64,000 nt of DNA from an uncultured Bacillota bacterium (GCA_905208455.1 CAJLPK010000001.1:6209-70208), one strand, 5' to 3'; counted from the stretch's first letter, positions 17,587 through 26,397 are shown. Numbers and translations are program-made. The notes: a model not told the origin generated them from the sequence alone.

Positions 17587-19029
17587 ATGTGGATTTTATG
17601 GTGCTTGCTTGCCATGATAGGGCTTTTGGCGGCTGTTGTTTTGCTGCGCACTGTGCTGCTGAGGCCAACAGAAGCAGCAAAGGCCCGGCTTCCTAAAACA
17701 GACCCGCAAAGAGCGCAGGCCTATGCGGAGAAATTGTCTGAGATGGTGCAATGCGAAACAGTTTCCTATCGGGCGCAAGCCGAGATCGAAAAATTTGCGG
17801 CGTATCAAAGGAAATTGGAAGCGTTATTTCCCCTGGTATTTGCGCGCTGCGAGCGGCAGGATTTCCAGGGCAGCTTTTTGCTGAAATGGAAGGGGAAAAG
17901 CACAAAGAACCCGATTCTACTGATGAGCCACCAAGATGTTGTCCAGGCAGAAGGGGATTGGCGCTACCCTCCCTTTTCCGGGCAAATTGCAGAGGGGGCT
18001 GTATGGGGACGCGGCACAGTGGATACAAAAGGAAGCCAATTTTGCTTTTTGCAGGCGGCGGAGGAGCTCATGGAACAGGGTTTTGTGCCGGAAACAGATG
18101 TCTATTTGGCAGGCAGCTGCACGGAGGAATGGAGCGGCCCGGGCGCGGCAATGACGGCAGCTTGGCTCAAAGAGCAGGGCGTGCACCTCAGCTTGCTGCT
18201 GGATGAGGGGGGCATGATTCTCAAAGAGCCGATGGCCGGTGTCCGCGGCATTTATGGCATGGTCGGTGTGGTCGAAAAGGGATACGGCGATGTAAGATTT
18301 GTCGCAAAGGGGACCGGCGGACATGCCAGCTGTCCTGGCAAAAAGACGCCCTGGGCCAGGTTGGCAGCCTTTGTGGATGAGGTGGAGCGTCATGACCCGT
18401 TTCGTTCGGAATACTCGCCGGCAGTCAAAGAAATGTTTGGCCGCTTGGCGCCCAATATGAGATTTGGGATGAAGATGATTTTTGCCAATTTATGGCTGTT
18501 CGGACCGCTGCTAAAGCGCTTGATGCCGGCGATCAGCCCCGCAGGCGCCGCCATGCTCAAGACCACCCTGGCCTTTACCATGGGCAAGGGATCGGAAGGA
18601 TACAATGTTTTGCCGCAGGAGGCGTATATTACAGGAAACATGCGCTTTATCCAGCACCAGCCTGCGGAAGAAAGCATCGCGCTGATTACAAAAATCGCCC
18701 GCAAATACGGGGTAGAGACACAGGTTATCACAAAGGAGCCGCCCTTAAAGCCTGTATCCTATCAGGGGCAGGCGTTTCGCTTGGTGGAGCAAGCCATGGA
18801 AACGGTATATCCCGGCGTAGGGGTTTCGCCTTATGTGATGACGGGTGGTACCGACGCCAAGGAATATGACATCGTATGCGACAATGCGCTGCGGTTTGCG
18901 CCGCTGTTTATCAATGCGCAGCAATATGAGAGCATCCATGCGATAGATGAAAATATCAGCTGTGAGGCGCTGCCCCCGGCTGTGGACTTTTACCGGTATA
19001 TCATAGAGCATGCCGGGCTAGGGGGTTAA
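17587..19029 (+). CDS. M20-family metallopeptidase with N-terminal membrane anchor
   Basis: A 480-aa zinc peptidase of the M20 family, close to the CPS1/PM20D1 branch. One transmembrane segment spans about residues 2-22. Metal-binding motifs are LLMSHQDVVQAEGDW (H and its partner D), GRGTVDTKG, and CTEEWSG with the catalytic Glu pair; the dimerisation insert follows KGTGGHASCPG. It probably cleaves peptides or N-acyl amino acids. ATG 17587 is favoured because AAAGGA lies ten bases before it; an in-frame GTG at 17578 is too close to that site. The transporter that follows starts 1 bp after the stop, so they are one operon. Confidence 0.9.
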   Translation: MWILWCLLAMIGLLAAVVLLRTVLLRPTEAAKARLPKTDPQRAQAYAEKLSEMVQCETVSYRAQAEIEKFAAYQRKLEALFPLVFARCERQDFQGSFLLKWKGKSTKNPILLMSHQDVVQAEGDWRYPPFSGQIAEGAVWGRGTVDTKGSQFCFLQAAEELMEQGFVPETDVYLAGSCTEEWSGPGAAMTAAWLKEQGVHLSLLLDEGGMILKEPMAGVRGIYGMVGVVEKGYGDVRFVAKGTGGHASCPGKKTPWARLAAFVDEVERHDPFRSEYSPAVKEMFGRLAPNMRFGMKMIFANLWLFGPLLKRLMPAISPAGAAMLKTTLAFTMGKGSEGYNVLPQEAYITGNMRFIQHQPAEESIALITKIARKYGVETQVITKEPPLKPVSYQGQAFRLVEQAMETVYPGVGVSPYVMTGGTDAKEYDIVCDNALRFAPLFINAQQYESIHAIDENISCEALPPAVDFYRYIIEHAGLGG

Positions 19030-19030
19030 G

Positions 19031-20431
19031 ATGGAACAGGAAAAAAGGGGACTGAATATCAGTGTAAGATCTTTTATCACCGCGATCATTATGCTGTTGG
19101 CGCTTATGGTCATTACCTATCTGCTGACGTTTTGGATTCCAGGAGGAAGCTACCAACGCATCATACAAGACGGGCAGGAATTGGTGGTTGCGGGAACGTA
19201 TGCGCCTGCAGAGGGTGGCATTGCCTTTTGGAAATGGATTTGCTCACCGCTTTTGGTATTGACGGCTGAGGGAAATGGAACCATTTTGGCGATCATAGCC
19301 TTTCTGCTCATCATTGGCGGTACGTTCCACTGCCTGGATAAAAGCGGCCTTATGGCGTACATGCTGCAAAAAATCGCAGCGAGATTCCGGGAGAAAAAGT
19401 ACACGCTGCTGTGCTGCATCGCATTGTTTTTTATGGCGCTGGGCGCTTTTGTGGGAAGCTTTGAGGAATGTGTGCCGCTTGTGCCGCTTGCTGTGGCCCT
19501 ATCCGTTTCGCTGGGCTGGGATGCGCTGACAGGCCTTGGCATGAGCTTGCTTGCGGTAGGATGCGGCTTTTCTTCAGGCGTATGCAACCCGTTTACCGTG
19601 GGCATCGCGCAGGAGCTGGCAGGGCTGTCCATGTTTTCCGGCATCGCTTTTCGCCTGCTTACATTTGCGGTGATTTACGTTGTATTGATTGTATTTTTGA
19701 CCCGTTATGCAAAGAAAATTGAGAAAAAGGGCAGCGCGACAGAGCTCCAGCCTGTCATTTTTACAAAGGATAAAAGAATGGAGCATGGCTTGCGGGCCTT
19801 TTCCATAACGCTTGGATGCGGGGTGCTGTTGATCATAGGTTCTCCCCTGCTGCCGTTTTTACAAGGGATCATCATGCCGGTCATTGCCCTGGTATTTTTG
19901 ATAGCTGGCCTGCTTTCCTCCACTTTGTGCGGAATGAAAGGGAAACGGATGGCAGGGTTCTTTAAGGACGGCGCTGTTAGCATTTTGCCGGCAGTACTGC
20001 TGATCCTCATGGCCAGCTCCATCAAATATACGCTGACAGAGGCCAACGTGCTGGATACGATCTTGTATAAAGCGACGGCAGTGATGCAGGGGCTGCCGCA
20101 GGGGGCGGCCATCCTGTTTTTGTATCTGATCGTGCTGGCAATGAACTTTTTTATCTCCTCCGGCTCGGCCAAGGCGTTTTTGCTCATGCCGCTTTTGACT
20201 CCGATGGCGGATCTATGCGGGATTTCGCGGCAGCTGACGGTACTGGCCTTTGCTTTTGGGGATGGGTTCTCCAATGTGTTTTATATGACCAACCCCGTGC
20301 TGCTGATCTCGCTGGGCTTGGCGGGGATAGGCTATGGCAAGTGGGCCAGATGGAGCTGGAAATTCCAGTTTGTTATCCTGCTGATTACGAGCGGTATTCT
20401 GTTGCTGGCCAGCGCAGTTGGCTATGCATAA
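19031..20431 (+). CDS. YfcC-family (C4-dicarboxylate/basic amino acid carrier type) membrane transporter
   Basis: A 466-aa integral membrane protein with about 12 hydrophobic segments. It matches the YfcC/DcuC-like family: FWIPGGSYQR near the N-terminus, GSFEECVPLVPLAVALS and CGFSSGVCNPFTVGIAQ in the middle, and FFISSGSAKAFLLMPLLTP near the end. Substrate unknown. Tight linkage to the M20 peptidase suggests it moves the peptide, or an amino acid released from it. Confidence 0.88.
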   Translation: MEQEKRGLNISVRSFITAIIMLLALMVITYLLTFWIPGGSYQRIIQDGQELVVAGTYAPAEGGIAFWKWICSPLLVLTAEGNGTILAIIAFLLIIGGTFHCLDKSGLMAYMLQKIAARFREKKYTLLCCIALFFMALGAFVGSFEECVPLVPLAVALSVSLGWDALTGLGMSLLAVGCGFSSGVCNPFTVGIAQELAGLSMFSGIAFRLLTFAVIYVVLIVFLTRYAKKIEKKGSATELQPVIFTKDKRMEHGLRAFSITLGCGVLLIIGSPLLPFLQGIIMPVIALVFLIAGLLSSTLCGMKGKRMAGFFKDGAVSILPAVLLILMASSIKYTLTEANVLDTILYKATAVMQGLPQGAAILFLYLIVLAMNFFISSGSAKAFLLMPLLTPMADLCGISRQLTVLAFAFGDGFSNVFYMTNPVLLISLGLAGIGYGKWARWSWKFQFVILLITSGILLLASAVGYA

Positions 20432-20436
20432 AGGAA

Positions 20437-20464
20437 AAGCAGCCGAAAGCAAGGCTGCTTTTTT
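20437..20464 (+). terminator. Terminator after YfcC-type transporter
   Basis: AGCAGCC pairs with GGCTGCT around GAAAGCAA, followed by six T. Confidence 0.8.
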
Positions 20465-20482
20465 AACGGAAAGGAGAAGAAA

Positions 20483-21163
20483 ATGAGACAAGAAGAGAGT
20501 AAGCATTGGTGTACACTGCTGGCAAAAAAGCTAAAGGAAGCATTTGGGGAGACCCTGTATTTTTTGGGATTGCAGGGAAGCTATCGGCGTGGGGAGGCAA
20601 CACCGGATAGCGATATTGACGTAGTGGTTGTTTTTACGCATATAAACGTAAAAATCTTATCCGAATATCAAGCTGTACTGCGTACTATGCCGCATTGGGA
20701 AAAGACTTGCGGATTCGTCTGCGGGGAAACGGAGCTTTTCCATTGGCCGGCATACGATATGCTGCAGCTTTTCTATGATACGCAGCCGGTATATGGCACG
20801 TTGGATGCCGTAAAAGGACGCATTACCAACGAGAGCATAGCAGAGGCTGCTGTGATCGGGGCGGCCAATTTGTACCATGCCGCCTGCCATCATAGAATTT
20901 TTCAGAGCTGCCCGGCGCAGCATTTAGCGGCCTTATATAAGGAAGGGATGTTTTTGCTGAGAACCTATGCCTTATATACGACAGGGATCTTTGCAAGGAC
21001 GCACAAACAGCTGGGAAAGCTGCTGACAGGACAGGCAAAACAAATGTATGATCAATGGAGCCGGCAGGGGGAGGCTGCACAACGATCTTTAGAGGAGACG
21101 GATCTGCAGTATCAAAACATTATAAAATTTTGTCAAAATATACTCAATGACATAAATTATTAA
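20483..21163 (+). CDS. Nucleotidyltransferase-domain protein
   Basis: A 226-aa protein with a polymerase-beta-like nucleotidyltransferase domain. The signature LQGSYRRGEATPDSDIDV (about residues 30-47) supplies the GS motif and the two metal-binding aspartates D44 and D46. The rest is helical, similar to standalone transferases that pair an NTase core with a C-terminal helical bundle. The target is unknown; aminoglycoside nucleotidylation is possible but unproven. AAAGGAGAAG precedes the ATG. It stands alone between two terminators. Confidence 0.8.
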   Translation: MRQEESKHWCTLLAKKLKEAFGETLYFLGLQGSYRRGEATPDSDIDVVVVFTHINVKILSEYQAVLRTMPHWEKTCGFVCGETELFHWPAYDMLQLFYDTQPVYGTLDAVKGRITNESIAEAAVIGAANLYHAACHHRIFQSCPAQHLAALYKEGMFLLRTYALYTTGIFARTHKQLGKLLTGQAKQMYDQWSRQGEAAQRSLEETDLQYQNIIKFCQNILNDINY

Positions 21164-21294
21164 ATAATAATGATGTGATAATATATTTTTCAAGAACGAT
21201 TCTCCGCACTTCCAACAATTTACCAGCAGGATAGCGTATAGTTTTACAGCGCCTCGTCAATACTGTATGTGAAATATTATTTGATAGAGGTGAC

Positions 21295-21510
21295 ATGATT
21301 ATGGATACGTTTGCATTGCTAATCACAATCATCGGCGGCATCAATTGGCTGCTGGTAGGGTTGGCACAGTTTGACCTTGTCGCATGGATTTGCGGCGGGC
21401 CGGCAACGATCGCGGCGCGCATTATATATACCATTGTAGGCTTGTGCAGTCTTTGGTGTATTAAGCTCTTATTCCATCGTACGCCGAAAGGAACAATAAC
21501 ACACAACTAA
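21295..21510 (+). CDS. DUF378 small membrane protein
   Basis: A 71-aa protein with two transmembrane segments. LLITIIGGINWLLVGLAQFD and IYTIVGLCSLWCIKLLF are the DUF378 signature. Function is unknown. AGAGGTGAC gives the ribosome binding site; an in-frame ATG two codons later is an alternative start. The 130 bp before it are AT-rich and show nothing else clear. Confidence 0.85.
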   Translation: MIMDTFALLITIIGGINWLLVGLAQFDLVAWICGGPATIAARIIYTIVGLCSLWCIKLLFHRTPKGTITHN

Positions 21511-21515
21511 AGGGC

Positions 21516-21543
21516 AAAGGCAGGATCCAATCCTGCCTTTTGT
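21516..21543. terminator. Bidirectional terminator
   Basis: AAAGGCAGGAT pairs with ATCCTGCCTTT; the T tracts on both sides serve the DUF378 gene and the converging membrane-protein gene. Confidence 0.8.
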
Positions 21544-21547
21544 CTTT

Positions 21548-22108
21548 TCAGGCTTGTTTTTTTAGAGAGAAAGCCAAAAATACCGAACCCAGTAAAGCGC
21601 CGCAGGTACCGGCGATGATGTCTGTCATGGTATCGCTTAGCGATCCGCCCTGCGCTTGCAGGTGGAAAAACGTGTCGCCGCAGAACTCGTAGACCTCCCA
21701 AAGCCCAGCGGCTGCAATGGCCAAAAAGAGTGAAAACAAAATCGGCAGCGCAGGCGGTAGTTTTTGGACTTTGTACCGGCGCAAAAGCGCATTATATAGA
21801 AGATGCCCCACCAGGATCAATAAAATACCGCTGGAAAAATGCAGGATCAAATCATAGAAGGAGATAGCGTGGTATCCGCCCAGCATGGAACCAAAATACT
21901 GGGCCATAACGGTGAAGAGAGAGAACACGGCATAGTAAGAGGGCCTTAAATTTCTTAAAAACAAGAGGAAAAGAAGTGCGGTGCCGGCTGTCATCCCATA
22001 ATAATAAAAAGCGATGGGTGTCCCCAATGCAAAGGAAATCGCATAGGTAACGGTATAAATGATCAGTAAGCAGATGGAGAGAATGGTGTTTTGTTTGGAC
22101 GCTTTCAT
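21548..22108 (-). CDS. YjdF/DUF2238-like integral membrane protein
   Basis: A 186-aa membrane protein with about six hydrophobic segments. The pattern FYDLILHFSSGILLILVG, then AAAGLWEVYEFCGDTFF and LSDTMTDIIAGTCGALLGS resembles YjdF/DUF2238 proteins. Function unknown. ATG 22108 is chosen because GGAGG lies six bases upstream. It follows the alanine symporter on the same strand, with a weak terminator-like hairpin between. Confidence 0.7.
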   Translation of the reverse strand: MKASKQNTILSICLLIIYTVTYAISFALGTPIAFYYYGMTAGTALLFLLFLRNLRPSYYAVFSLFTVMAQYFGSMLGGYHAISFYDLILHFSSGILLILVGHLLYNALLRRYKVQKLPPALPILFSLFLAIAAAGLWEVYEFCGDTFFHLQAQGGSLSDTMTDIIAGTCGALLGSVFLAFSLKKQA

Positions 22109-22170
22109 AAAAACCTCCGATAAAAGCATTGTTTCCTTAGTATATCTGAAAAATAAAATAAAAAAAGCGA

Positions 22171-23532
22171 TCAACCGCTTTTTTTTGTTTTCTGATGCCG
22201 ATACTCTTTATACAACTTGGAAACCAGCCCGCTGAGCGCCAGGAGAGCCAACAGGTTTGGGATGACCATCAATCCATTGAATAGATCGCTGAGGGCCCAA
22301 ACGAGATCTACCTTTAGCATGGAGCCGACCATGATGAAGACCAATACAATACCGGAATAGAGCTTTACAGCTTTGGCGCCAAACAGATATTTGATATTGG
22401 TTTGCCCAAAAAAGTACCAGCCTACAATGGTGGAAAATGCAAAGAAGAACATACACAGGGCGATGAAAATATCACCAAAATGCCCAAATACGGATGAGAA
22501 GGCAACCTGAGCCAGCTTGGAGCCGGTTTCTCCCGAGGAGAGTGCGCCTGTTGTTAAAAACGTCAGAGCAGTGAGGGTAAGTACGACAAAGGTATCTAAA
22601 AAAACGCCCATCAGCGCAACGACGCCTTGATCGCACGGATGGTCTACCTTGGCTAAAGCGTGTGCATGCGGCGTTGAGCCCATCCCGGCTTCATTGGAAA
22701 ATAAGCCGCGCGAAACGCCGTAGCGCACAGCCATTTTTACTGAGATGCCGGCCGCGCCGCCCAATACGGCGTCTGGGTGGAAAGCCCCTATAAAAATGGA
22801 AGCAAAGGCCTGCCCGATATGCTGATAATTGATGCCGATGACAACGAGCGAGCCGACAATATAAAAGAGAGCCATGATGGGTACGAGCTTTTCTGTAACA
22901 GATGCGATGCGGCGGATGCCCCCCATGAAGATAAAGCCGGCCAATACAGCTGTAAATACCCCAACGACCCAGGAGGGAATGCCGAAAGCAATATCAAAAG
23001 CTTCAGAGATGGAATTGGATTGCACCATGTTTCCCATAAAGCCCAAGGCCAATATGATGAAAACAGCAAACAGCGCCGCTAAAACACGGCCAAAGCGCCC
23101 ATGAAACGCTGCCTTGATATAGTATACAGGGCCCCCGGTGACTTCGCCATGCATGGTTGTCTTGAATTTTTGTGCAAGCGTGGCCTCGGAAAAAATGGTA
23201 GCCATACCGAAAAAAGCACTGATCCACATCCAAAAGATTGCGCCAGGACCGCCGGAAACCACAGCCGTGGCTGCGCCGGCGATATTGCCGGTACCAATTT
23301 GAGCGGCTATGGCGGTTGTCAGCGCCTGGAAAGAACTCATGCCCTCCTTGCCGGCTTTTTTCCCCTTAAATCGAAACCCGCCAAATACTTTTTTGAAGCT
23401 GTCCTTAAATTTTACGATTTGGACAAAGCGAAGCCGAAAGGTGAAATAGATACCGGTGCAGCACAAAAGCACGAGCAAAATATTATCCCACAGCGCGCCG
23501 CTGATGGCCTGTACGATGGCGGTAAATTCCAT
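22171..23532 (-). CDS. Sodium/alanine symporter family protein (AGCS)
   Basis: A 453-aa cation-coupled amino acid symporter with about ten transmembrane segments. AGCS signatures are clear: FQALTTAIAAQIGTGNIAG near the N-terminus, GGPGAIFWMWISAFFGMAT, EVTGGPVYYI and GLFSNEAGMGSTPHAHA. It imports alanine or glycine with Na+ or H+. AAAAGGGGG precedes the ATG. It is transcribed with, or just before, the YjdF-like gene. Confidence 0.95.
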   Translation of the reverse strand: MEFTAIVQAISGALWDNILLVLLCCTGIYFTFRLRFVQIVKFKDSFKKVFGGFRFKGKKAGKEGMSSFQALTTAIAAQIGTGNIAGAATAVVSGGPGAIFWMWISAFFGMATIFSEATLAQKFKTTMHGEVTGGPVYYIKAAFHGRFGRVLAALFAVFIILALGFMGNMVQSNSISEAFDIAFGIPSWVVGVFTAVLAGFIFMGGIRRIASVTEKLVPIMALFYIVGSLVVIGINYQHIGQAFASIFIGAFHPDAVLGGAAGISVKMAVRYGVSRGLFSNEAGMGSTPHAHALAKVDHPCDQGVVALMGVFLDTFVVLTLTALTFLTTGALSSGETGSKLAQVAFSSVFGHFGDIFIALCMFFFAFSTIVGWYFFGQTNIKYLFGAKAVKLYSGIVLVFIMVGSMLKVDLVWALSDLFNGLMVIPNLLALLALSGLVSKLYKEYRHQKTKKSG

Positions 23533-23608
23533 ACTGATCCCCCTTTTTTGGATATGAGCAGTCTTTTTTAGTATAATGGTTCAAGGGACAAATGCAAGGG
23601 AAAAATAA

Positions 23609-23643
23609 AAAAAGCCCGAGGCTTAGGCAAGCTTCGGGCCTTT
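23609..23643. terminator. Terminator after superoxide reductase gene
   Basis: GCCCGAGGCTT pairs with AAGCTTCGGGC around AGGC, with a long T tract on the minus strand and TTTT on the plus strand. Confidence 0.8.
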
Positions 23644-23647
23644 TGGC

Positions 23648-24037
23648 TTAGGCCAAATCGGTTTTCCATAAACCGTGCAGGTTGCAGTATGCAAATACGG
23701 CCAGGGGTTTTTCGCCGTCCGTAAGAGCTATATCAGCCTCCGGCGCTTGATCTGGGCACAATGCTTTGCGGTGCCCGCCCTCATTTGTCTGCACGTAGAT
23801 CCATTCGATGGAATGCTCTTTGGTCATGGGATGCGCGGCACTGCCTACACATACATGCACCAAATTACCGTCTGTTTTCACAACAGGCACATGCTTTTCC
23901 TGCGCAGCATCTGTTGTGTTGGCAATAAGCTCATGCATTTTCTCGCCGCAGCATACTACCGGCACGCCGGCATTATGGATCATGCCAATTAGATTTCCGC
24001 AATGCTTACATACAAAAAATTTTTGTTCTCTGCTCAT
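23648..24037 (-). CDS. dfx: Desulfoferrodoxin (two-iron superoxide reductase)
   Basis: A 129-aa superoxide reductase, which reduces superoxide to hydrogen peroxide without releasing oxygen, as in strict anaerobes. The N-terminal desulforedoxin domain binds iron through C10, C13, C29 and C30. The C-terminal domain has the catalytic iron ligands H49, H69, H75, C118 and H121, with the conserved E47-K48 pair in the segment EKHVP. All ligands are present, so it should be active. It is a single-gene unit with its own terminator. Confidence 0.96.
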   Translation of the reverse strand: MSREQKFFVCKHCGNLIGMIHNAGVPVVCCGEKMHELIANTTDAAQEKHVPVVKTDGNLVHVCVGSAAHPMTKEHSIEWIYVQTNEGGHRKALCPDQAPEADIALTDGEKPLAVFAYCNLHGLWKTDLA

Positions 24038-24120
24038 TGGTATTCACACTCCTTTTTATAATAAGACCATTTCCATTATACTCCAGCTTCTGAGATAAGA
24101 AAATAGACAGGAGAGGACTC

Positions 24121-24234
24121 TCATTTTTTCTTTGGAGCCTTTGTCTGATGGAAGCAAAACTGCCCATAGGGATGCGCTGATATAAAGTGTTGAATCTCCT
24201 TTGTGTATAGCTGGATGCGCTGATATAAATCCAT
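24121..24234 (-). CDS. Possible 37-aa protein downstream of bioY
   Basis: A short frame begins MDLYQRIQLYTKEIQHF and ends in KAPKKK, with AAAGGAGG eleven bases before its ATG. It starts 50 bp after the bioY stop on the same strand. A 17-bp direct repeat lies inside it, read in two different frames. No family is recognised. The ribosome binding site is the only positive evidence. Confidence 0.3.
   Translation of the reverse strand: MDLYQRIQLYTKEIQHFISAHPYGQFCFHQTKAPKKK
24170..24229. repeat. 17-bp direct repeat
   Basis: GGATGCGCTGATATAAA occurs at 24170-24186 and again at 24213-24229, 43 bp apart. Confidence 0.8.
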
Positions 24235-24284
24235 CAGCAGCGCCGCCTCCTTTCTCCCTTTACTGTAACCGAAAGAAAGAGAGC

Positions 24285-24845
24285 TTATACCGGGAGCTTG
24301 TCCGAAAGTGCAGCGCGCAGTCTGCCGGAAATGCTGGCGCAGACAAGGCATTTTAGTATATCACCGGGCAATGTCGGCAGGCAGTATACAGCAAAAAGCT
24401 GCGAAATCGTCATGGCCTGTTTGAGATAGAGCGTCATGATGCCGTAAAAATACGGGAGACCGATGAGATATAGGATGGCCGCGCCTGCCAGCGATGCCAA
24501 AAAAGCAGAGCTCCAGGATTTTCGGGAGCGTTCAAAGAGCAGGCCGGTACAAAAGGTGGCAGGGATCAAGCCCAGCAAAAAGCCAAAGGTAGGCTTAACC
24601 ACATAGCCAATACCGCCGCCTTGAGTAAAAATGGGAAGGCCGATTAAGCCGAGAGCCAAATAAACAGCAACCGAGACAGAGCCCCACTTTTTACCAAGCA
24701 GCAGCCCGGCCAGGGTAGAGAAAAAGGTTTGCAGCGTAATAGGCATCCAGCCCAGCGGGATTTTGATGAACGCGCCGATGGCACACAGGGCTGCAAACAG
24801 CGCACAAAGGATCAAAAGATACAAATGATTTTTATTGGAGGACAT
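24285..24845 (-). CDS. bioY: BioY, biotin-specific S component of an ECF transporter
   Basis: A 186-aa membrane protein with six hydrophobic segments that binds biotin for uptake with the shared EcfAAT module. BioY signatures are GAFIKIPLGWMPITLQTFF, LGLIGLPIFTQGGGIGYV and the GFLLGLIPA stretch. The ATG at 24845 has no strong AGGAGG; AGGAAG is about 12 bases upstream. A consensus promoter at 24881-24908 is overlapped by a BirA-like operator, so biotin-dependent repression is likely. Confidence 0.93.
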   Translation of the reverse strand: MSSNKNHLYLLILCALFAALCAIGAFIKIPLGWMPITLQTFFSTLAGLLLGKKWGSVSVAVYLALGLIGLPIFTQGGGIGYVVKPTFGFLLGLIPATFCTGLLFERSRKSWSSAFLASLAGAAILYLIGLPYFYGIMTLYLKQAMTISQLFAVYCLPTLPGDILKCLVCASISGRLRAALSDKLPV

Positions 24846-24880
24846 ATAAAGACACTTCCTATCGCCTATTTTTTGTACAT

Positions 24881-24908
24881 AGTATAGGGAAGGAAAGACG
24901 TATGTCAA
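24881..24908 (-). promoter_or_regulatory. bioY promoter
   Basis: On the minus strand the -35 TTGACA (24903-24908) and the -10 TATACT (24881-24886) are separated by 16 bp. The -35 lies inside one half of the BirA-like operator. Confidence 0.7.
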
Positions 24909-24933
24909 TCATTTGATATTCTGAGGTTTACAA
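24902..24933. promoter_or_regulatory. Putative BirA operator of bioY
   Basis: A perfect half-site GGTTTACAA (24925-24933) is preceded, after 14 bp, by ATGTCAATC (24902-24910), which matches the other half TTGTAAACC at 6 of 9 positions. The layout fits the BirA consensus, and the weaker half covers the -35 box. Confidence 0.6.
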
Positions 24934-24968
24934 TAAAAACGTACAATCAATGGCACGTTTTTTTGAAA

Positions 24969-25913
24969 TTAAGCGGGGTTTGCTGCCAAAAAGTCCATAA
25001 CCTGTTGGAAATTTTGAATGGCTGTGGTAGTGCCGACGCTTTGAACGGAAATAGCGCCGGTCGCATTGGCAAAGCGGGCACATTCGCGCAAGCTGAATCC
25101 CTTTAGCACCGCTGTCATAAATCCGCCGGTAAAGTTATCTCCGGCGCCTGTGGTATCAATGGCGTTGACCTTGAAGGGCGGCATATGGAAGGATTGCTGA
25201 CCGTCGCTGACATAGCAGCCGTCCCCGCCATGCTTTAAGATGACAACGCCGCGGCATACCTCTTTGAGGCGCTCGACAATGGTTTCAGGGTCATCGCTGT
25301 CTACCAATTTAGAGGCTTCTTCATAGCTGGGCATGAAATAGTCCAGATCCTGGATGATAGGACGAATGCTTTCGGCAGTGTAACCTTCCGGCACCTGAGC
25401 GGTATCTGCTGATACCAAAGCCCCCGCTTCATGCGCTTTTTGTACGATGGTCGCAAAGCCGGATTCCATTAGGCCAGGCAGGGCAAATAAGCTGCCCAGG
25501 GTAACGAGCCTGGTTTGGGAAAACAGAGAAAAATCAATGTCCTCTATGGTAAAGGCGTCGTTGCCGCCTCCCTGATAGAGAAAATTCCGACGGCCGTCCT
25601 CAAAGATGAGGGCAACAGAGGTACAGGTATTGACCGCGCTATCGCGTACTACATGAGACAGATCCACCCCGCTTTTGGTTACGATATCCACAATGGCATC
25701 GCCCCAAATATCACGGCCGATTTTGCCCACCAATGCGGTATGCATCCCCAGCTTTGCCAAAACGCAGGATTCGTTTTGCGCATCGCCACCGGGCCATAAA
25801 AGCATAGAGTCTACCGGCGTAGAGTCCACGGTAAAAATCTTTTCATTGACAGGACGTACAAGAATATCTGCGCAGAGCTGGCCTACGCAAATGACATCAT
25901 AACGGCGTTGCAA
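24969..25913 (-). CDS. PfkB-family carbohydrate kinase
   Basis: A 314-aa ribokinase-type sugar kinase. PfkB signature 1 is seen in GGDAQNESCVLAKLGMHTALVGKIG; signature 2 is DTTGAGDNFTGGF with the catalytic Asp and anion hole. RNFLYQGGGNDAF lies in the lid region. The substrate cannot be fixed; fructose, ribose or a nucleoside are all possible. TTG at 25913 is used because AGGAGGG lies seven bases before it; the in-frame ATG at 25964 would add 17 residues without a ribosome binding site. Confidence 0.9.
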   Translation of the reverse strand: MQRRYDVICVGQLCADILVRPVNEKIFTVDSTPVDSMLLWPGGDAQNESCVLAKLGMHTALVGKIGRDIWGDAIVDIVTKSGVDLSHVVRDSAVNTCTSVALIFEDGRRNFLYQGGGNDAFTIEDIDFSLFSQTRLVTLGSLFALPGLMESGFATIVQKAHEAGALVSADTAQVPEGYTAESIRPIIQDLDYFMPSYEEASKLVDSDDPETIVERLKEVCRGVVILKHGGDGCYVSDGQQSFHMPPFKVNAIDTTGAGDNFTGGFMTAVLKGFSLRECARFANATGAISVQSVGTTTAIQNFQQVMDFLAANPA

Positions 25914-26016
25914 AGAAGATCCCTCCTTAATAGGCAGATACAAAAATGTTTCATAGTCATCCATACTATTTCATAATTAAAGGGCAAAGTCAATGAGAAA
26001 TCCGGTGAAAATAAAG

Positions 26017-26044
26017 AAAAGGAAAGGGCGTCCTTTCCTTTTAT
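26017..26044. terminator. Terminator after lipoprotein gene
   Basis: AAAAGGAAAGG pairs with CCTTTCCTTTT around a short loop; it is usable from either side. Confidence 0.65.
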
Positions 26045-26049
26045 ACAGA

Positions 26050-26397
26050 TTATGCAGAGGGGGATTCATCTTGCCGCTGGTATTGGTGTACACTGTCATC
26101 CAGCGTAAGGGTCAATATATCCCCCTCGATGTTCCATGGCCCGGCCTGCAGGGAAGCTTGGTCGCATTGCAGGCGCAGCGTTTCCCCCTCCAGTTCATAG
26201 GTGCCGGTAAGCATTGTGCCGCTTTCGCTGCTAATGGCAAAGGTACGGTCCTGTGTAAAGGTGATGGTTAAGCCATCCTCATTGTTGTCCGTCCAGGTCC
26301 CCACAAGCGGGTCCGCTCCGCCGCAGGCAGAAACCACAAAGGTAAGACATAGCGCAAGACAGAAAAAAGAAAGCGCTCTGCCAAAGGCTTTTTCCAT
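26050..26397 (-). CDS. Small lipocalin-like lipoprotein
   Basis: A 115-aa predicted lipoprotein. The signal sequence ends in VVSAC (C25). The mature part begins with LVGTWTD and continues in alternating strands (LTITFTQDRTF, TGTYELEGETLRL, DILTLTLDD), the pattern of small beta-barrel lipocalin-like or DUF5640-type proteins. Ligand unknown. It is a single gene with AGGAGG before the ATG. The 277 bp to the next gene hold that gene's promoter and AT-rich sequence only. Confidence 0.75.
   Translation of the reverse strand: MEKAFGRALSFFCLALCLTFVVSACGGADPLVGTWTDNNEDGLTITFTQDRTFAISSESGTMLTGTYELEGETLRLQCDQASLQAGPWNIEGDILTLTLDDSVHQYQRQDESPSA

Noticed and set aside
20483..21163. Aminoglycoside resistance nucleotidyltransferase
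   Set aside because: The nucleotidyltransferase motif is clear but is shared by many families; nothing specific to drug resistance is visible.
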